NCBI RefSeq assembly: GCF_038502225.1
Contig: NC_091298.1
Location: forward strand, 41,960,862-42,024,861
Direction: 5' to 3'
Origin: Cherax quadricarinatus
Lineage: Eukaryota > Arthropoda > Malacostraca > Decapoda > Parastacidae
DNA: 64,000 nucleotides
The notes under the pieces are model-generated. The model was not told the origin of the DNA, did not search any database, and saw only the letters and a list, made by a program, of their open reading frames with translations. Made by a program: the position numbers and the translations under genes. Positions within the stretch are counted from its first letter, which is position 1, and the number at the start of each line of letters is the position of its first letter. Shown piece by piece: positions 37,621 to 51,967 of the stretch.

Positions 37621-38726
37621 ATTTGCTGAGGCAAGTACTCTGTGATGCTGAGGCAAGTACTCTGTGATGCTGAGGCAAATACTCTGTGACGATGAGACAA
37701 GTGCTCTGTGATGCTGAGGCAAGTACTCCGTGATGCTGAGGCAAATACTCTGTGACGATGAGACAAGTACTCTGTGATGCTGAGGCAAGTACTCTGTGAT
37801 GCTGAGACAAGCATTCTGTGATGCTGAGGCAAGTACTCTGTGATGCTGAGGCAAGTACTCTGTGATGCTGAGGCAAATACTCGGTGACGATGAGACAAGT
37901 ACTCTGTGATGCTGAGGCAAGTACTCTGTGATGCTGAAACAAGCACTCTGTGATGCTGAGGCAAGTACTCTGTGATGCTGAGGCAAATACTCTGTGACGA
38001 TGAGATAAGTACTCTGTGACGCTGAGACAAGCACTCTGTGATGCTGAGACAAGTACTCTGTGATGCTGAGACAAGTACTCTGTAATGCTGAGGCAAGTAC
38101 TCTGTGACGCTGAGACAAGCGCTCTGTGATGCTGAGGCAAGTACTCTGTGATGCTGAGACAAGCACTCCGTGATGCTGAGGCAAGTACTCTGTGATGTTG
38201 AGGCAAGTACTCTGTGATGCTGAAGCAAGAACTCTGTGATGCTGAGGCAAGTACTCTGTGACGCTGAGACACGTACTCTGTGACGCTGAGACAAGCACTT
38301 TGTGATGCTGAGGCAAGTACTCTGTGACGCTGAGACACGTACTCTGTGACGCTGAGACAAGCACTTTGTGATGCTGAGGCAAGTACTCTGTGATGCTGAG
38401 GCAAATACTCTGTGACGATGAGACAAGTACTCTGTGACGCTGAGACAAGCACTCTGTGATGCTGAGGCAAGTACTCTGTGACGCTGAGACACGTACTCTG
38501 TGACGCTGAGACAAGCACTTTGTGATGCTGAGGCAAGTACTCTGTGATGCTGATGCAAGTACTCTGTGATACTGAGGCAAGTACTCTGTGATGCTGATGC
38601 AAGTACTCTGTGATGCTGAGGCAAGCACTCTGTGATGCTGAAGCAAGTACTCTGTGATGCTGAGGCAAGCACTCTGTGATGCTGAAGCAAGTACTCTGTG
38701 ACGCTGAGGCAAATACTCTGTGACTC
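37621..38726. repeat. 22-bp satellite, right segment
   Basis: About 50 units of the same 22-bp repeat as 32862-33146. Variant units (GAGGCAAATACTCTGTGACG followed by ATGAGACAAGTACTC) recur in a regular order, indicating multi-unit amplification. The array ends abruptly at the gypsy LTR at 38727. Both segments formed one array of about 1.4 kb before the LINE inserted. Confidence 0.95.
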
Positions 38727-40041
38727 TGATACAAAAAACGCGATCTAATAAGCATAGAGATCTCCAGTGAATACTAGAAAGGTCTCCCCCTCTAGCATCC
38801 AGCCTGTTACTGGGTTTTGTAACAAGTAGTCAGTATCCTGGTCCAATTATAAATTAGAATTTAATATTAAGATTCAATAGTGCTTCAGGATTACAACTGG
38901 TAGGCTACTAACTAAAGAAAATAAAATTTAAGAAGTTTATTAATAAAGATAAAGTTGTCTAGGTGGACAATATCAAAGTAAATCAAAGTAATCAATTTAA
39001 TATATAGGATACAAGTTCCTACACATCTCGTGTACAGTAGTATTGTGCTGAAGGTACGTATCATATCTTTATAGCTTTTAAGTACCGTCTGGTACATTGT
39101 CAGCATTTAAGAACATAATACTAATATATACAAGTGAGTATGTGTGTATGTGTAAGTGCTCTAAGTAGTTCGCTATGTCTCAAGACTTGACTCGACTTAA
39201 CCAGTGACTGACTAAAAGTCTTCACATAAACTAACTTCTTGACCGACTTGGCAATCAGAACAGCTTGCTTGAATAGTAAAACGACCAATTCGCCTAACAG
39301 CAATATAACAAGCAGCAGCAACACAGAATCAAGAACAAAGAGATAAAATAACGACCCTAAGTAGGGACCATCCACAGATCCTTCACAAAAGTCACAAAAC
39401 TCCCATACTACTGAATCTAAGTTCAGCATGAGAATATCCCCGTCTGTGACTGTGCACAGATACCAGTGCAAATTAGGTCAGAAGCTACAGCTCGGGACCT
39501 GAGTTTCTCAGAGTGTCAGTGTGACACACAACCTCAGTAAAACTTCGAAAATCACTAAGTCTAGGCTATGTTCTGTGAACAGAGTTACACAGAACTAACA
39601 ACAAGAGAGAGCGACAGAGATGATGTTCCAACAAGGTCCAGCAAGGGAGAGCTGGAGAGGGAGGTGTTGTTGGAATCATAGTCAAACAGAGAGAGAGCTC
39701 ACAATGGCAAGGCAGTCCTCTCACCCAGGTGAGGTGTGATCACTCCACCATGATCACGTGACTCTCCGTGGACTGCTGCTGCCCAGCAACTACAGAGAAG
39801 GTGGCAGCAAAACAAGCGGAGTGGTAGTTTGCCAATGCAGGGCAGCTACTTAACACTCTCGAACAATGAGCACTGATTAAGTTGTCAATGTTACATCCAA
39901 CCTAATAATATAACTAAGTCAAATAATAACATAAAGCAATATATTCACGATTTAGCTAATATCGCAAATATCAGCAATATAAAATTACATGAACAGGTAA
40001 TATGCATTATATACATTGTGACCTATTCAGCGGTCGCAATA
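38727..40041 (-). mobile_element. 3' LTR of a Gmr1-type Ty3/gypsy element (copy 1)
   Basis: About 1315 bp homologous to the solo LTR at 56082-57284 (opposite strand) and to the LTR at 58892-60111. Shared landmarks are the terminal ACAAAAAACGCGAT, AGAGATCTCCAGTGAA, GCCTGTTACTGGGTTTT and the conserved block with a small minus-strand frame (39121-39471). The outer end reads TGATAC instead of TGTTAC. The inner end is CGGTCGCAATA followed by the purine-tract complement CCCCCCT. Confidence 0.85.
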
Positions 40042-40100
40042 CCCCCCTAGCACGACAAACGGTCGCAATACCCCCCTAGCACGACAAACGGTCGCAATAG
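40031..40100. repeat. 29-bp tandem duplication at the LTR/polypurine-tract junction
   Basis: CGGTCGCAATACCCCCCTAG plus CACGACAAA repeats at 40031, 40060 and (partial) 40089. Each copy contains the LTR end and the C-run that is the polypurine tract on the element's coding strand. Confidence 0.85.
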
Positions 40101-40640
40101 GAGTTGCATTTGTGTCTTTCACATGATTACTTCTGTGATAACTTACGTCACTTTAATAAAGAATTTAATATCAACAAATTAGAGTCACTCTTGTGCCAAC
40201 ACTTCTTACATATTACAGTGTCTATTTCACTATAAGTTACGCCCCTCGTACTAGGGCAGTACACAGCGTATCGTAACTCTGCATACTCGTGGTTATGTAC
40301 ATCAATGTAGAGACAGGATAGCATAGAAAGGCATGACACCTTGAGGCTCGATTGTAGTAGTGGAGACTGTATATTAGAACAGCAGTCTTGTGCGATAGAC
40401 AGGAGACACGGCATCCCACTCTTAAGTAGTGGTAGTGCAATGCGATGCAGTATGGACTTCTGCCTATAAGAAAGCTTGAGTGATGTAACTAAGGTGTGTA
40501 GTGAGGGGGGTGGCTGCGGCAGGTCTATGTTCCGCCACTCAGTAACTAGCCTCACCCACACAACACTACACACTCAACACTCACCTTCTGTTGTCCAGCT
40601 GTCTCCTCCTCACACCAACATATATCACCACTACTGTGAA
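40042..40640 (-). other. 3' noncoding region of gypsy copy 1
   Basis: Sequence between pol and the 3' LTR, homologous to 60119-60648 in element B (shared CTAGGGCAGTACACAG, GTTATGTACATCA, GTAGAGACAGGATAGC). Frames seen here differ between the two copies, so it is noncoding. Confidence 0.6.
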
Positions 40641-40870
40641 TATATAAACAGAAAAATTAGACATGAGTATACATAGTTAACATGGGCTTAATAGATTACC
40701 TTTACTGAATTTGAAGTAGCAAGTAACAAAAGGTATTTGGCCACAAAATTACGTTAATTTTAATGTAACAATGATAATTAAGAATGTGACAGAGCGTCAG
40801 CAATTACATTATAATGACCACTGATATGTTGATAAATTAGACACATGTGCAACTCTTGGGTATCTATATT

Positions 40871-40908
40871 GAGGAATCGTTTTGCCACACAGTGGCTTCA
40901 TCAGTCCA
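40871..40908 (-). ncRNA. Degenerate hammerhead-like motif on the left arm
   Basis: The mirror-image copy keeps TGGA-CTGATGA and stem II GCCAC/GTGGC but reads CAAAACGA where the right arm has CGAAACGT. G12 is A and the base before the cleavage site is changed, so cleavage is not expected. Confidence 0.55.
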
Positions 40909-41425
40909 TACAAAGGAGAAACGTGAAGAACATGAGGAGAATGAGGTAATCAGTCCCTCAACCTTGAGTCGATGTGGTCAATCCATCAATCTTGAATAGA
41001 ATACAGCATATGTGCGGAGAAGTAGCTTATATACCGTAGGCAGGAGAGGTGCAGTAGTCGTAGGTGGTGTCACATTTGTTTAATGTGGAAGTAGGTCGTG
41101 CCCAAGGGTTAGGCAAGTGAAGAATTCCCTACTATTAAGATCCCAAGCAGTTGCAGTGTCTACAATCCTGTCAGACACTGCAAATTCTTGGGATCTTAAT
41201 ACTTGGGAATTCTTCACTTGCCTCACCCTTGGGCACGACCTACTTCCACATTGAACAAATGTGACACCACCTACGACTGCTGCACCTCTCCTGCCTACGG
41301 TATATAAGCTACTTCTCCGCTCATATGCTGTATTCTATTCAAGATTGATGGACTGACCACATCGACTCAAGGTTGAGGGACTGATTACCTCATTCTACTC
41401 CTGTTCTTCACGTTTCTCCTTTGTA

Positions 41426-41462
41426 TGGACTGATGAAGCCACTGTGTGGCGAAACGTTTCCA
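41426..41462 (+). ncRNA. Hammerhead-ribozyme-like motif, core intact
   Basis: Stem I TGGA (41426-41429), core CTGATGA (41430-41436), one extra A, stem II GCCAC/GTGGC around TGT, core GAA (41451-41453), stem III AC/GT, U17 at 41458, stem I TCCA (41459-41462). All invariant core bases are present. The predicted cleavage site follows GUU, which fits the NUH rule but is not the best triplet. The extra A before stem II is the main doubt. Confidence 0.65.
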
Positions 41463-41812
41463 CAATAAAGATACCCAAGAGTTGCACATGTGTCTAATTT
41501 ATCAACGTATCGGTTCTCTGAACCATTCATCTACAACACTGATATGTTGTATACTAATAGACTATGGATGGATATTGAGAGCCCACCTCATGATCCTAGC
41601 ATTTTTTTACTCTTCATTGTATTTATGTAGGTGAGTGGATTGTGGTCTGAAAAAACGTTAATTTTAAATGGGGAAATGCCCAATTACACGTCAAAATGTT
41701 CCAAGGACACCACAAAAGCTACAGCCTCTTTCTCAATAGTGGTCTAAATTTTCTGGTGTCGTTTGAGCTTAGATGAATAGTAACATAGAGGATGTAGAAT
41801 GTCAGTGGATGT

Positions 41813-42314
41813 TTATTGGAGAACCCTCCTCCTCCCAGACATACAGGAGGACACAGTATGAACATGTAACATATCCCTGTGTTGCATAGTTACATATCCA
41901 TTAATACCACGTCAACCTTCCCGACAGGGAGAAGCCCATAGTGAGGCAACATACATTACAGTCATCTATCACGTATAACATCCTAACAATGACAAAGTGA
42001 ACATAAATACAGAGAGTACATGTCCCCGGCGCATGCAGGCGCCTCACCCACACTACAGTAGAAAAGCTTTTTAACAGTATAGTAGATTAAGAACCAATAC
42101 TACATATTGACATCCTGGGCAAAAGAGCAAAATCCCAGCTTCTTGCTCAACACAAGGCTTCGTAACATTATTACAAAAGTGTCTTCCATTTGGGCCTGTC
42201 TGCTAATTCATCTAAGAGAAAACCTTGGCTGAATATCTCGCTGCGGAGAATACATGTACAAAGGTAAAACCTCAACCTCGCTTACAGAAAACCATATTAC
42301 CATATCTGGAACCA

Positions 42315-42316
<2 letters not shown>
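41813..42316. other. Unassigned spacer, no gene seen
   Basis: Begins where similarity to gypsy element B stops. It contains no frame of note, no tandem repeat and no RNA motif I recognise, and runs into the (AC)n tract at 42317. Confidence 0.45.

Positions 42317-42376
<60 letters not shown>
42317..42376. repeat. (AC)n microsatellite
   Basis: Thirty uninterrupted AC dinucleotides directly preceding the LINE fragment at 42377. Confidence 0.97.
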
Positions 42377-42378
<2 letters not shown>

Positions 42379-43672
42379 GGAAAGAAACAAGTGTATAATT
42401 GACAACCAGCACGGTTTCAGGGAAGGAAAATCCTGTGTCACAAACCTACTAGAGTTTTATGACAAGGTGACAGAAGTAAGACAAGACAGAGAGGGGTGGA
42501 TCGACTGCATATTTTTGGACTGCAAGAAGGCCTTCGACACAGTTCCTCACAAGAGGTTACTGCAAAAGCTAGAGGATCAGGCACACATAACAGGAAAGGC
42601 ACTGCAATGGATCAGAGAATACCTGACAGGGAGGCAACAACGAGTCATGGTACGCGACGAGGTGTCAGAGTGGGCGCCTGTGACAAGCGGGGTTCCACAG
42701 GGGTCAGTCCTAGGACCTGTGCTGTTCTTGGTATATGTGAACGACATAACGGAAGGGATAGACTCAGAAGTGTCCTTGTTTGCAGATGATGCGAAGTTAA
42801 TGAGAAGAATCAAATCGGATGAGGATCAGGCAGGACTACAAAGAGACCTGTACAGGCTACAAGCCTGGTCCAGCAACTGGCTCCTTGAATTTAACCCTGT
42901 CAAATGCAAAGTCATGAAGATTGGGGAAGGGCAAAGAAGACCGCAGACACAATATAGTTTAGATGGTCAAAGACTGCAAACCTCACTCAAGGAAAAAGAT
43001 CTGGGGGGTGAGCATAACACCGAGCATATCTCCTGAGACGCACATCAATCAGATAACTGCTGCAGCATACGGGCGCCTGGCAAACCTACGGATAGCATTC
43101 CGATACCTCAGTAAGGATTCGTTTAAGACTCTGTATACCATTTACGTCAGGCCCATACTGGAGTATGCAGCACCAGTTTGGAATCCACACCTAGTCAAGC
43201 ACGTCAAGAAATTAGAGAAAGTGCAAAGGTTTGCAACAAGACTAGTCCCAGAGCTACGTGGATTGTCCTATGAAGAAAGGTTGAGGGAAATCGGCCTGAC
43301 GACACTGGAGGACAGGAGGGTCAGGGGAGACATGATAACTACATATAAAATACTGCGCGGAATAGACAAGGTGGACAAAGACGGGATGTTCCAGAGAAGG
43401 GACACAGACACAAGAGGTCACAATTGGAAGTTGAAGACTCAGATGAATCAAAGGGATGTTAGGAAGTATTTCTTCAGTCATAGAGTAGTCGGGCCGTGGA
43501 ATAGCCTAGAAAGTGACGTAGTGGAGGCGGGAACCATACATAGTTTTAAGGCGAGGTATGATAGAGATCATGGGGCAGGGAGAGAGAGGACCTAGTAGCA
43601 ATCAGCGAAGAGGCGGGGCCAGGAGCTGTGACTCGACCCCTGCAACCACAAATAGGTGAGAACAAATAGGTG

Positions 43673-43675
<3 letters not shown>
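42377..43675 (+). pseudogene. 5'-truncated LINE RT (copy 1 of the (AC)n-bounded family)
   Basis: Starts within the RT at NQHGFREGKSCVTNLLEFYDK and covers the palm (DCIFLDCKKAFDTVPH; TSGVPQGSVLGPVLF; SLFADDAKL) and C-terminal domain to the stop near 43595. One extra G in a G-run near 43008 (GGGGGG versus GGGG in copy 2) shifts the frame; otherwise the coding sequence is well kept. The 3' UTR ends GAGGCGGGGCCAGG ... AGGTGAGT and passes directly into (AC)n. CR1/L2-like RT by motif spelling; copy 2 follows in the same orientation. Confidence 0.88.
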
Positions 43676-43739
<64 letters not shown>

Positions 43740-43756
43740 ACAACACACACACACAC

Positions 43757-43833
<77 letters not shown>

Positions 43834-43847
43834 ACAACACACACACA
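43676..43847. repeat. (AC)n microsatellite with interruptions
   Basis: AC repeats broken by AAC and TAC steps, lying between the 3' end of LINE copy 1 and the truncated 5' end of LINE copy 2. Confidence 0.97.
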
Positions 43848-46882
<3,035 letters not shown>

Positions 46883-49800
46883 CACCACCACCACCACCAC
46901 AACTGTATGAACAGTGAACACCACCACCACTGTATGACCAGTGAAAACCACTACCACTGTATGACCAGTGAACACCACTACCACTGTATGACCAGTGAAC
47001 ACCACTACCACTGTAGGACCAGTGAACGCCACTACTACTGTATGACCAGTGATCACCACCACCACCACTGTATGACCAGTGAGCACCACTACCACTGTAT
47101 GACCAGTGAACACCAAAGCCACTTTATGACCAGTGAACACCACCACCACTGTATAACCAGTAAACACCACCACCACTGTATGACCAGTCAACACCTCCAC
47201 CACAGTATGACCACTCAACACCTCCACTACTGTATGACTAGTCAACACCACCACCACTGTATAACCAGTAAACACCACCACCACTGTATGACCAGTCAAC
47301 ACCTCCACCACTGTATGACCAGTCAACACTTCCACCACAGTATGACCAGTCAACACCACCACCATTTCACGACCAATCAACACCTCCACCACTGTATGAC
47401 CAATCAACACCAACACTGTATGACCAGTCAACGCTTTCACCACTTTATGACCAATCATCACTACCACTGTATGACCAGTCAACACCTCCACAACTCTATG
47501 ACCAGTCAACACCACCACTGTATGACCAGTCAACACCTCCACAACTCTATGACCAGTCAACACCGCCACCACTGTATGACCAGTAAACACCACAACCGTA
47601 TGACCAGTCAACACCGCCACCACTGTATGACCAGTCAACACTTCCTCCACTGTATGACCAGTGAGCACCACAACTGTGTGACCAGTGAACACCACCACTG
47701 AATGACCAGTCAACATCACCACTGCATGACCAGTCAACACCTCCAACACTGTATAAAAATTCAACACCACCACTGTATGACCAGTCAACACCACCACTGT
47801 ATGACCAGTCAGCACCTCCACCACTGTATGGCCAGTCAACACCTCCACTACTGAATGACCAGTCAACACCTCCATCACTCTATGAGTAGTCAACACCTCC
47901 ACAACTGTATGACCAGTCAACACCACCACTGTATGAACAGTCAACACCACTTTATGACCAGTCAGAAGCTCCACCACTGTATGACCAGTAAACCCCTCCA
48001 CCACTGGATGACCAGTCAACACCTAAACCACTGTTTGACCATTCAACACCACCACCACAGTATGACCAGTCAACACTACCACCACTGTGTGATCAGTCAA
48101 CATCACCACTGTATGACCAGTCAACACCACCATTGTATGACGAGTCAGCACCTCCACCACTGTATGAACAGTCAACACCACCATTGTTTGACCAGTCAAC
48201 ATCACCACTGTATGACAAGTCAACACCTCCACCACTGTATAACCAGTCAACATCACCAGTGAATTGCCAGTCAACACCTCCACCACTGACCAGTCAACAT
48301 CACCACCACTGTATGACCAGTCAACACCACCACAGTATGACCAGTCAACACATCCACCTCTGTATGACCAGTTAACAACACCTCCACCACTGTATGACTA
48401 GTCAGCACCTCCACCACTGTTTGACCAGTCAACTCCTCCACCACTGTATGACCAGCCAACACCACCGCTGTATGCCCAGTCAACACCACCACCACTGTAT
48501 GACCAGTCAACACCTCCACCACTGTATGACCAGTCAGCACCTCCACCACTGTATGACCAGTCAACTCCTCCACCACAGTATGACCAGTCAACACCTTCAC
48601 CACTGTATGACCAGTCAACACCTCCACCACTGTATGACCAGTCAGCACCTCCACCACTGTATGACCAGTCAACTCCTCCACCACTGTATGACCAGTCAAC
48701 ACCTCCACCACTAAATGACCAGTCAACACCTCCACCACTGTATGACTAGTCAACATCTCCACAACTGCATGACCAGTCAACACCACCACTGTTTGAACAG
48801 TCAACACCACCACTGTATGACCGGTCAACACCACCACTTTATGACCAGTCAAAAGCTCCACCACTGTATGACCAGTAAACCCCTCCACCACTGGATGACC
48901 AGTCAACACCTAAACCACTGTTTGACCATTCAACACCACCACCACTATATGACCAGTCAACACTACCACCACTGTATTATCAGTCAACACCACCACTGTA
49001 TGACCAGTCAACACCACCATTGCATGACGAGTCAGCACCTCCACCACTGTATGAACAGTCAACACCACCATTGTTTGACCAGTCAACATCACCACTGTAT
49101 GACAAGTCAACACCTCCACCACTGTATAACCAGTCAACACCACTAGTGAATTGCCAGTCAACACCTCCACTACTGTATGACCAGTCAACAGCTCCACCAC
49201 TGTATGACCAGTCAACACCTCCACCACTGCATGACCAGTCAGCACCTCCACCACTATATGACCAGTCAACACCTCCACCACTGTATGACCAGTCAACACC
49301 ACCACTGTGTGACCAGTCAACACCACCGCTGTATGGCCAGTCAACACCACCACCACTGCATGAGCAGTCAAAACCAACACAGTATGACCAGTGAACACCT
49401 CCACCTCTGTATGACCAGTAAACAACACCACTGTATGATCAGTCAACACCTCCACCACTGTATGACCAGTCAGCACCTCCACCACTGCATGACCAGTCAA
49501 CACCACCACTGCATGACCAGTCAACACCTCCACCACTGCATGACCAGTCAACACCACCACTATAAGACCAATCAACACCACCACTGTATGACCAATCAAC
49601 ACCACCACTGTATGACCAGTCAACGCCACCACTGTGTGACCGGTCAACGCCTCAACCACTGTATGAACAGTCAACACTTCTTCCACTGTATGACCAGTCA
49701 ACACCACCACTGCATGACCAGTCAACACCACCACTGTTTGACCAGTCAACAGCACCACTGCGTGACCAGTCAACACCACCAGTGTTTGACCAGTCAACCC

Positions 49801-50906
49801 CTCCACCACTGTATGAACAGTCAACACTTCCTCCACTGTATGACTAGTCAACACCACCACTGTATGACCAGTCAACACCACCGCTGTTTGACCAGTCAAC
49901 AGCACCACTGCATGACCAGTCAACACAAATGTTTGACCAGTCAACATCTCCAGTGTATGACCAGTCAACACCTCCACCACTGTATAACCAGTCAACACCA
50001 CCACTACATAACCAATCAACTCCTCCAACACTGTATGACCAGTCAACACCACCACTGTATGACCAGTCAACGCCACCACTGTATGACCATTCAACACCTC
50101 GACCACTGTGTGACCAGTCAACACTTCCTCACCTGTATGACCAATCAACACCACCACCACTGTATGACCAGTCAACACCTCAATAATTTGACTAATCAAC
50201 ACCATCACTGAGTAACCAGTCAACACCACCATTGTTTGACCAGTAAACATCTCCAGTGTATGACCAGTCAAGACCTCCACCACTGTATAACGAGTCAACA
50301 TCATCACTCTATGGCCAGTCAACTCCTCCAACACTGCATGACAAGTCAACACCTCCACCACTGTATAACGAGTCAACATCATCACTCTATGGCCAGTCAA
50401 CACCTCCACCACTGTATGACAAGTCAACACCTCCACCACTGTATGACCAGTCAACACCTCCACCAGTGGATGACCAGTTATCATCTCCACCACTGTATGA
50501 CCAGTCAACACCACCACCACTGTATGACCAGTCAACACCACCACAGTATGACCATTCAACACCTCCACCTCTGTATGACCAGTCAACAACACCACTGTAT
50601 GACCAGTCAACAACACCACTGTATGACCAGTCAACACCTCCACCACTGTATGACCAGTCAGCATCTCCACCACTGTATGACCAGTCAACACCTCCACCAC
50701 TGAATGACCAGTCAACACCTCCACCACAGTGTGACCAGTCAGCACCTCCACCACTGTATGACCAGTCAGCACCTCCACCACTGTATAACCAGTCAGCACC
50801 TCCACCACTGTATGACCAGTCAACACCTCCACCACTGTATGACCAATCATCACCACCACTGTATGACCAGTCAACACCTCCACCACTGTATGAGCAGTCA
50901 ACACCA
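46883..50906. repeat. Satellite of 21/24/27-bp units (ACTGTATGACCAGTCAACAC type)
   Basis: About 4 kb of units with the core CTGTATGACCAGTCAACA followed by CCA/CCT trinucleotide steps, giving unit lengths of mostly 21, 24 or 27 bp. Blocks recur at long range: the string with TTTATGACC ... AAACCCCTCC ... CTAAACCACTG at 47951 returns at 48838 (887 bp apart). Lengths in steps of three keep frames open for up to 665 codons on minus (EVLTGHTVV) and shorter runs on plus (MTSQHLHHC). I regard these as repeat artefacts. It ends exactly where the LINE at 50907 begins. Confidence 0.95.
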
Positions 50907-51040
50907 CTGTTATACCCTTTTGTTAATTTAAGTAGACAGTGTTCAGTGGTCAGTCGTCACGTTCAGTGTTCAGTGGTCAGTCGTCACGTGAGGTCACAGA
51001 CCCTGAGCTGCTTGGGGATTAGCGTGGACGGTTACAAAGC
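50907..51040 (+). promoter_or_regulatory. LINE 5' UTR with a 27-bp tandem duplication
   Basis: Two copies of a 27-bp unit (CAGTGTTCAGTGGTCAGTCG + TCACGTT) lie at 50937-50963 and 50964-50990, about 50-100 bp upstream of the ORF1 ATG. Repeated 5' UTR monomers are promoter parts in several LINE families; here the role is inferred. Confidence 0.45.
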
Positions 51041-51967
51041 ATGGCTTGCTTCTACAGTGTTTTAAAAGCTGAGGTTGGAGAGTTGAAGGAGGAGGTCTTG
51101 CTTCTCCAGGAGGAGATTAGGAGGCTGAAGGTCCACCTCAATGGGCCTGGGAGAGAGTGTGAGGTGGTTGGAGATGTGGGGAATGAGGCTTCTAGCAGTG
51201 AGGTGCAGTCTGTCTCTCACTGTGAGGAGGCTGTAGGTGGGGTGGTAGCAACGGCTACCAGCAGTGAGGTGCAGCCCAGCACCTGCTACAAGTGGCGAGT
51301 TGTTCACAGTAATGGGAGGCGCATCAGAGTAAGGAAAGTTAAGAGTGCAGATCTGAAGGTAGGAAATCGCTTCTCTGTTCTCCAGGATGAATGTACTTCA
51401 GTGGCCAGTGAAGGTAAGGGTACTACTGCCCCTGCTAATGAAGGTAAGCGCATTCTTGTGGTTGGTGACTCTCAGGTAAGATATGTTGATCGTGCTTTTT
51501 GTAATAGGAATAAGAAGATGAGAGATAGAGTGTGCTTCCCTGGAGCTGGTGTTGGGGACATTGTCAACAGACTGGATAATATCATGTCAGGTAATGGGAA
51601 CAAGCCCATTATCTGTCTCAGTGCTGGTGGAAATGATATTGGGAAGGGTAGGAGAGAAGAGCTGCTAGATAAGTACAGGTCAGCTATAGATTTCATTAAG
51701 TCTAAGGGAGGGATCCCAATCATATGTAGCATCTTGCCTAGAAGGGGAGTAGGAAATGAATGGTTGTCTAGGGCAATTGGTGTAAATTGCTGGCTAGACA
51801 GATACTGCAAGGAACTTGCAATCCCATTCATTGACAACTGGAACAACTTTTATGGCAAACATGATATGTATGCAAGGGATGGGGTTCATCTCTCTGGGGC
51901 AGGGGTGGTAGCACTTGCAGACTCGATTGAGAAGGCCATTGGTGAAATGCCTATGATTTTAAACTGA
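51041..51967 (+). CDS. LINE ORF1: coiled coil plus SGNH/GDSL-type esterase
   Basis: 308 residues. Residues 8-33 form a heptad-rich Leu/Glu segment, a likely coiled coil for multimerisation. Residues 137-300 match an SGNH hydrolase: block I VVGDSQVRYVD with the nucleophile Ser144, an oxyanion-type SAGGND at 194-199, and the DGVH motif at 280-283 supplying Asp and His. ORF1 proteins of the CR1/L2 group carry such esterases, thought to act in RNP or membrane association; the exact substrate is unknown. The start at MACFY is the first ATG after the 5' UTR. The stop TGA overlaps the ORF2 ATG by one base, pointing to coupled translation. No damage seen. Confidence 0.9.
   Translation: MACFYSVLKAEVGELKEEVLLLQEEIRRLKVHLNGPGRECEVVGDVGNEASSSEVQSVSHCEEAVGGVVATATSSEVQPSTCYKWRVVHSNGRRIRVRKVKSADLKVGNRFSVLQDECTSVASEGKGTTAPANEGKRILVVGDSQVRYVDRAFCNRNKKMRDRVCFPGAGVGDIVNRLDNIMSGNGNKPIICLSAGGNDIGKGRREELLDKYRSAIDFIKSKGGIPIICSILPRRGVGNEWLSRAIGVNCWLDRYCKELAIPFIDNWNNFYGKHDMYARDGVHLSGAGVVALADSIEKAIGEMPMILN

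Larger units (their letters stand above)
40832..41536. mobile_element. Palindromic Penelope-type element with 13-bp TSD
   Basis: Two near-identical arms of 334 bp (40828-41161 and 41173-41506) face each other around an 11-bp centre (41162-41172). The right arm carries 30 further bases including the hairpin GGTT-CTCTG-AACC. The unit is flanked by the direct repeat CACTGATATGTTG (40819-40831 and 41537-41549). Arm content matches the 423-bp units at 19992-21056. Each arm bears a hammerhead-like motif: intact on the right arm (plus), with the core damaged on the left arm (minus). There is no protein-coding frame, so it is non-autonomous. The right arm has a TATATAA at about 41303. Confidence 0.8.
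40641..41812 (-). pseudogene. Gypsy RNase H remnant, split by a Penelope-type insertion
   Basis: Reading minus from 41812, the frame shows the RNase H segment STDILHPLCYYSSKLKRHQK, then TTIEKEAVAFVVSLEHFD with the conserved Glu, then SDHNPLTYI and KSKNARIMRWAL. It continues across the insertion at 40832-41536 with the HYNVIADALS end of the domain. Three in-frame stops show decay. Upstream of 41812 similarity to element B ends abruptly, so the copy is 5'-truncated and lacks RT and integrase. It retains RNase H parts that element B has lost. Confidence 0.8.

Noticed and set aside
40148..40573. 141-codon minus frame downstream of gypsy RNase H as an envelope-like gene
   Set aside because: The homologous region at 60263-60544 is read in other frames and no signal peptide or membrane pattern is shared; noncoding 3' region.
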